Part shown: positions 6,650-9,709 of the stretch, one piece after another
How positions within the stretch are numbered: position 1 is the first letter of the stretch
Layout of the letters: each line of letters starts with the position of its first letter
Origin: Hydrogenophaga sp.
GTDB lineage: Bacteria > Pseudomonadota > Gammaproteobacteria > Burkholderiales > Burkholderiaceae_C
Reading direction: 5' to 3'
Assembly (NCBI GenBank): GCA_011390855.1
Contig: JAABRN010000414.1
Location: forward strand, 1 to 9,709
Length of the DNA stretch: 9,709 nt
Notes under the pieces: generated by a model
What the model was told of the DNA's origin: nothing
The model's input: only the letters and a program-made list of their open reading frames with translations
The model's database searches: none
Position numbers and translations under genes: made by a program

Positions 6650-8227
6650 TCAGAGCAGGACGATGTCGTACTGCTCCTGCGTCATCGAGCCTTCGCTCTG
6701 CAGGGAAATGGGCTTGCCAATGAAGTCTGAGAGACCAGCCAGATGCTGACTCTCCTCGTCGAGGAAAAGCTCAATCACCTGGGGCGAGGCCACGACACGG
6801 AACTCTCGCGGATTGAATGCTCGCGCCTCTCGAAGGATTTCCCGCAAGATGTCGTAACTGACGCTTCGAGCTGTCTTGACTGTTCCCTTGCCGCTGCAGG
6901 CACCGCAGGATTCGCTCATCACATGGGCTAGCGACTCGCGAGTGCGCTTGCGGGTCATTTCAACCAGCCCCAACTGCGAGAAGCCACCGATCATGGTCTT
7001 GACGCGGTCTCGCGCGAGCTGCTTGCGAAACTCTGTCAGCACGGCTTCCTTGTGGTCTTCCCGAACCATGTCGATGAAGTCCACGATCACAATACCCCCC
7101 AGGTTGCGCAAGCGAAGCTGGCGGGCAATGGTCTGCGAAGCCTCCAGGTTGGTACGAAACACCGTATCGTCAAAGTTCCGGGCTCCCACAAAACCGCCTG
7201 TGTTCACATCAACGGTCGTGAGCGCCTCGGTCTGGTCGATGACCAGGTAGCCTCCCGACTTCAGCTCCACGCGCCGACCGAGTGCCCGCACGATGTCTTC
7301 ATCGATGTTGAACAGATCGAAAATCGGTCGCTCGCCACTGTAGTGCTGCAACTTGTTCACCGTGTCAGGCATGAATTCGCTGGCGAAAGTTCGCAGCAAC
7401 CCGAACTGCTCCTTCGAATCGATCCGGATGGACTGGGTGTCTGCGCTGACCAGATCACGCAGCACGCGCTGGATGAGACTCAGGTCTTCATGCAACACCG
7501 AAGCCGGTGGCTGTCTTGTCGATGCTTCCTTGATTCGCAACCAGGTTTTTCGGAGGTAGGCAATGTCCTCGCCCAGTTCGTCGTCACCGGCATCTTCGGC
7601 GTTGGTACGCAGAATGAACCCCCCGGGTTGCCCACCCTCACCCACCGCCGTGAGGCGCAGCAGCCGCTGGCGCAAGGCATCACGCTGCGCCGCAGGAATT
7701 TTTTGCGACACGCCTATGTGGCTGTCCTGCGGCAAAAAAACCAGCAGTCGGCCAGCGATGCTGATTTGCGCGGTGAGCCGAGCGCCCTTGGTACCGATGG
7801 GATCCTTGAGCACCTGCACCATCAGCGCCTGGCCTTCGAAGATCTGGCGCTCGATGGGCAACACCGGATTGGGTGTCAGCACTTTGGCAGCCTGCCCGTT
7901 GCCCGCTGATGCAGTTTGTACCGGCTGATCTGGCACGCCTTCGGTGGGCACAGGCGCCGTATGAGTGCGCTCTCTTGGCGCTGCGTGTTTGGCGGCGATG
8001 TTGGGCATCAGGTCTGCCACATGCAGGAACGCCGCCCTGTCCAGGCCGATATCGATGAACGCCGACTGCATGCCTGGCAAAACCCGGGAGACCTTGCCCA
8101 GGTAGATGTTGCCCACCAGGCCGCGTTCGAGCGTTCGCTCCAGGTGAACTTCCTGCACGGCCCCTTGCTCGACCACGGCGACCCGGGTCTCCTGCGGAGC
8201 CCAATTGATCAGGATGTCCTGGCTCAT
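6650..8227 (-). CDS. rng: ribonuclease G (RNase E/G family)
   Basis: Endoribonuclease that matures the 5' end of 16S rRNA and cuts some mRNAs in AU-rich single-stranded regions. The 525-aa product begins like RNase G (ILINWAPQETRVAVVEQGAVQEVHLER). It has an S1 RNA-binding domain (about 38-160) with GNIYLGKVSRVLPGMQSAFIDIGLDRAAFLH. The catalytic DNase I-like domain holds the expected metal ligands, Asp340 in TTVDVNTGGF and Asp383 in IVIVDFIDM. The zinc-link Cys441 and Cys444 are in ESCGACSGKG, and a small C-terminal domain ends the protein. It lacks the long disordered C-terminal scaffold of RNase E, so RNase G is preferred. It is slightly longer than E. coli RNase G (489 aa) because of a polar, low-complexity insert at about 77-122 in the S1 domain. 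The ATG at 8227 starts the conserved N-terminus. It is separated from maf by 42 bp and is probably co-transcribed with it. Confidence 0.95.
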   Translation of the reverse strand: MSQDILINWAPQETRVAVVEQGAVQEVHLERTLERGLVGNIYLGKVSRVLPGMQSAFIDIGLDRAAFLHVADLMPNIAAKHAAPRERTHTAPVPTEGVPDQPVQTASAGNGQAAKVLTPNPVLPIERQIFEGQALMVQVLKDPIGTKGARLTAQISIAGRLLVFLPQDSHIGVSQKIPAAQRDALRQRLLRLTAVGEGGQPGGFILRTNAEDAGDDELGEDIAYLRKTWLRIKEASTRQPPASVLHEDLSLIQRVLRDLVSADTQSIRIDSKEQFGLLRTFASEFMPDTVNKLQHYSGERPIFDLFNIDEDIVRALGRRVELKSGGYLVIDQTEALTTVDVNTGGFVGARNFDDTVFRTNLEASQTIARQLRLRNLGGIVIVDFIDMVREDHKEAVLTEFRKQLARDRVKTMIGGFSQLGLVEMTRKRTRESLAHVMSESCGACSGKGTVKTARSVSYDILREILREARAFNPREFRVVASPQVIELFLDEESQHLAGLSDFIGKPISLQSEGSMTQEQYDIVLL

Positions 8228-8269
8228 GGCGTCACTCGATTCTTCTTGGCGTTCATGCGCGCATCACAG

Positions 8270-8887
8270 TCAGATCAGCCGGACGCCGGCGGCGTTCAAC
8301 ACCTGAGCTGTCTCGTGCGCAGGCAGTCCCATGATGCCTGAATAGCTGCCGCTGATGTGGCTCGTCCACAATGCCGCCAGTCCCTGGATGGCATATGCAC
8401 CCGCCTTTCCCATGGGCTCTCCGGTTTCAACATAGCGACGGATCTGAGCCGGGGTCAATGCGGCGAACTGCACCCATGATGTGGACAGACCCGACCAGAC
8501 CTTGTCCGCACGTTGAGCCGGTCGGCCGACAGCCACAGCCGTCAACACCCGATGGCGTCGTCCCGACAGATCGGCGAGCATGCGCATCGCCTCGGCCTTG
8601 TCCTGGGGTTTCCCCAGAATGCGCGCACCCAGCGCCACCGTGGTGTCGGCGCACAACACGGGCGCAGGCGGCAGTTTGCGGTGTTTGATGCGAGCCAGCG
8701 CCGCCTGAAGCTTCAGGCCAGTGACGCGCTGCACATAAGCCGCAGGCTTTTCGCCAGACCTCACCACCTCCAGAGCCTCAACATCTTCATCTGCATCGGG
8801 CAGCAAGAGCTCGCAATGCACACCCCATTGCTCCAGTAGCTGCAAGCGCCGGGGACTCTGGGATGCCAGGTAGATGAAATCAGTCAT
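8270..8887 (-). CDS. maf: Maf family nucleotide pyrophosphatase (YhdE type, dTTP/UTP)
   Basis: Hydrolyses non-canonical and some canonical nucleoside triphosphates to monophosphates, and is thought to clean the nucleotide pool. The 205-aa product has the Maf signature IYLASQSPRRLQLLEQWGV (5-23), the catalytic Asp81 in VLCADTTVALGARILGKPQD, and the C-terminal GKAGAYAIQG and SGSYSGIMGLPAHET motifs. The AGAYAIQG and GLP motifs fit the YhdE type rather than the YceF type. The ATG at 8887 was chosen because the conserved motif begins five residues later. An ATG at 8896 adds three residues. The frame is open to 9016, but that stretch is repeat DNA and not Maf-like. No good ribosome binding site is visible at either start. 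It sits between rlmH and rng on the same strand, in an order I expect for Burkholderiales. Confidence 0.94.
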   Translation of the reverse strand: MTDFIYLASQSPRRLQLLEQWGVHCELLLPDADEDVEALEVVRSGEKPAAYVQRVTGLKLQAALARIKHRKLPPAPVLCADTTVALGARILGKPQDKAEAMRMLADLSGRRHRVLTAVAVGRPAQRADKVWSGLSTSWVQFAALTPAQIRRYVETGEPMGKAGAYAIQGLAALWTSHISGSYSGIMGLPAHETAQVLNAAGVRLI

Positions 8888-9077
8888 GGGTTGCATTGAA
8901 AAACTTGTCGCCGCCGGGAAGCGACCCGCGAAGCGCCGGAGCGTGGAGAAACAAGCACTGCAGCGGTGGATCGTGGGGGCAATGGACCGACCGCAGCGCA
9001 GGGCCGCCCCAAGCAAGGTCAGCCCCCTCGGGGGGCAGCGACCCGCGCAGCGGTGGAGCGTGGGGGTTCACAGTCAT
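8881..9077. repeat. GC-rich intergenic repeat element flanked by a 7-bp direct repeat
   Basis: A repeat-rich segment fills the space between rlmH and maf. It is bounded by exact copies of CAGTCAT at 8881-8887 and 9071-9077, with about 183 bp between them. Inside are a 31-bp unit present twice (8916-8946 and 9033-9063, 27 of 31 identical) and a third partial copy (8960-8979, 19 of 20 identical to 9047-9066). A GC hairpin, GCCCCC (9022-9027) with GGGGGC (9031-9036), lies just before the right copy. It encodes no transposase. It resembles the short GC-rich dispersed repeats common between genes in Comamonadaceae, but this comparison is from memory. The flanking repeat looks like a target-site duplication, although both copies also overlap start/stop codons. 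Confidence 0.6.
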
Positions 9078-9541
9078 TCTCTGTGGTACGGATGATTGGC
9101 ATTGACCGACCAGGCGCGGTAGAGTTGCTCAATGAGGAGCACGCGGACCATGGCGTGGGGCAGCGTCAGGTCCGACAGGCGGATACGCTGGTGTGCGCTG
9201 GCCCGGAATGCCGGCTCCAGCCCATCGGGGCCGCCAATGACCAGGGCCACGTCGTCACTGGCGAGTTGCCATTGCTTGAGCTGTTGCGCCAACGCCAGCG
9301 TTGACAAAGCCGTGCCTCTCTCATCGAGCACCACCACCCTGCATCCTCTGGGCAATGCGGCCAGAATACGATCCCTCTCCGCAGCCAGAAGCGTCTCAAT
9401 CGTTTTGGAGCCTCGCGGCTCGGTTTTTACGGCCTTGAGTTCGACCCGAAGTTCAGAGGGGAATCGCTTGGCATAGTCGTCGTACGCGGTCTGGGCCCAG
9501 TCCGGGACACGTTGCCCGACCGCGACGATCAACAGCTTCAT
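9074..9541 (-). CDS. rlmH: 23S rRNA (pseudouridine1915-N3)-methyltransferase RlmH
   Basis: SPOUT-class methyltransferase that methylates pseudouridine 1915 in helix 69 of 23S rRNA on assembled 70S ribosomes, using S-adenosylmethionine. The 155-aa product has exactly the length of E. coli RlmH. It begins [15 protein letters not shown] and contains [12 protein letters not shown] (70-81). The SAM-binding knot is VIGGPDGL (101-108). The expected C-terminus is [35 protein letters not shown]. All recognisable motifs are intact. The ATG at 9541 overlaps the stop of the upstream rsfS-like gene by 4 bases (ATGA), and an AAGG lies just upstream within that gene. The pairing with rsfS is common in bacteria and fits the shared link to the ribosome. 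Its own stop is also part of an ATGA, which now leads into the repeat element instead of maf. Confidence 0.97.
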   Translation of the reverse strand: MKLLIVAVGQRVPDWAQTAYDDYAKRFPSELRVELKAVKTEPRGSKTIETLLAAERDRILAALPRGCRVVVLDERGTALSTLALAQQLKQWQLASDDVALVIGGPDGLEPAFRASAHQRIRLSDLTLPHAMVRVLLIEQLYRAWSVNANHPYHRE

Positions 9542-9709
9542 GCCTTTTTCTTGGCAGGCGCGCGCGCCGTGGTCTTTGTTGCTGGTTTGCCTGCACCTTT
9601 GGCAGCTGGCTTGGTTGCCGAACGCGGCTTCACCACCATCTTCTGCATGGTGGCTTTGACCGCACCCGTGGTGCCAGTCTTGGTGGTTCGAACGGGCTTG
9701 GCCGCAGCA
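9538..9709 (-). CDS. rsfS: probable ribosomal silencing factor RsfS, C-terminal tail only
   Basis: An open frame enters from the right edge and ends at TGA 9540-9538, overlapping the rlmH start by 4 bases. The 56 visible residues are almost entirely Lys, Ala, Thr, Pro and Gly (for example [20 protein letters not shown], and ending APAKKKA). This makes a basic, probably disordered tail. Nothing in it identifies a family. The call comes from its position immediately upstream of rlmH, where rsfS normally sits, and from the Lys/Ala/Pro-rich C-terminal extensions that Burkholderiales RsfS proteins often carry (from memory). RsfS binds ribosomal protein L14 and blocks subunit joining during starvation. 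A histone H1-like basic protein is an alternative. Confidence 0.6.
   Translation of the reverse strand, partial: AAAKPVRTTKTGTTGAVKATMQKMVVKPRSATKPAAKGAGKPATKTTARAPAKKKA

Noticed and set aside
7052..7909. Long open frame of 285 codons on the plus strand, antisense to rng
   Set aside because: It lies wholly within rng, has no family-like motifs, and is expected from codon bias in GC-rich DNA. The rng protein is complete and conserved on the other strand.
8888..9016. N-terminal extension of Maf by 43 residues
   Set aside because: The extension translates the intergenic repeat and contains no Maf sequence. The conserved motif starts right after the ATG at 8887.
8916..9066. CRISPR array
   Set aside because: There are only two full copies and one partial copy, with unequal spacing and degenerate sequence, and no cas genes. 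It does not have the regular repeat-spacer pattern.

Overview
The window looks like ordinary chromosomal DNA from a GC-rich betaproteobacterium, most likely order Burkholderiales and probably family Comamonadaceae. The basis is the protein sequences (TolB with an FRVEVSGVG start to its mature part, an MsbA with WPYF and EPLIPALLKTLLDRGF near its N-terminus, and RNase G, Maf and RlmH of the expected lengths), the gene order rsfS-rlmH-maf-rng, and a GC-rich intergenic repeat of a kind I associate with Comamonadaceae. The genus cannot be fixed from the sequence alone.

Layout from left to right. Positions 1-192 (minus) hold the N-terminal 64 codons of a YeeE/YedE-family membrane transporter that runs off the left edge. 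Positions 264-3020 (minus) hold the second half of the Tol-Pal cell-envelope system in the order tolB, pal, cpoB. These genes are tightly packed, and pal and cpoB overlap by one base. The genes tolQ, tolR and tolA, which usually precede tolB, are absent. Instead a divergent gene for the lipid A/lipopolysaccharide-core flippase MsbA (plus strand, to 5071) lies upstream of tolB. A two-gene convergent junction follows, with a strong rho-independent terminator at 5218-5258 that serves the minus-strand gene. Positions 5295-6413 (minus) encode an outer-membrane protein with a cysteine-containing N-terminal region, a Pro/Ala linker and a C-terminal OmpA-type beta barrel, preceded by a leader with nested hairpins. 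Positions 6650-9709 (minus) form a housekeeping cluster read as rsfS (C-terminal tail only), rlmH, maf and rng. It covers ribosome silencing, 23S rRNA methylation, nucleotide-pool cleaning and RNA processing.

The theme is envelope biogenesis (Tol-Pal, MsbA, an OmpA-like barrel) next to a ribosome/RNA maintenance operon. I do not see a new multi-gene system. The most interesting items are small: a repeat-rich insert of about 180 bp between rlmH and maf, flanked by an exact 7-bp direct repeat as if it had been inserted into an ATGA stop-start junction; the structured leader of the OmpA-like gene; the reversed domain order of that protein; and the separation of tolB-pal-cpoB from tolQRA. No gap between genes exceeds 300 bases. 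I found no tRNA, rRNA, CRISPR array or complete insertion sequence.
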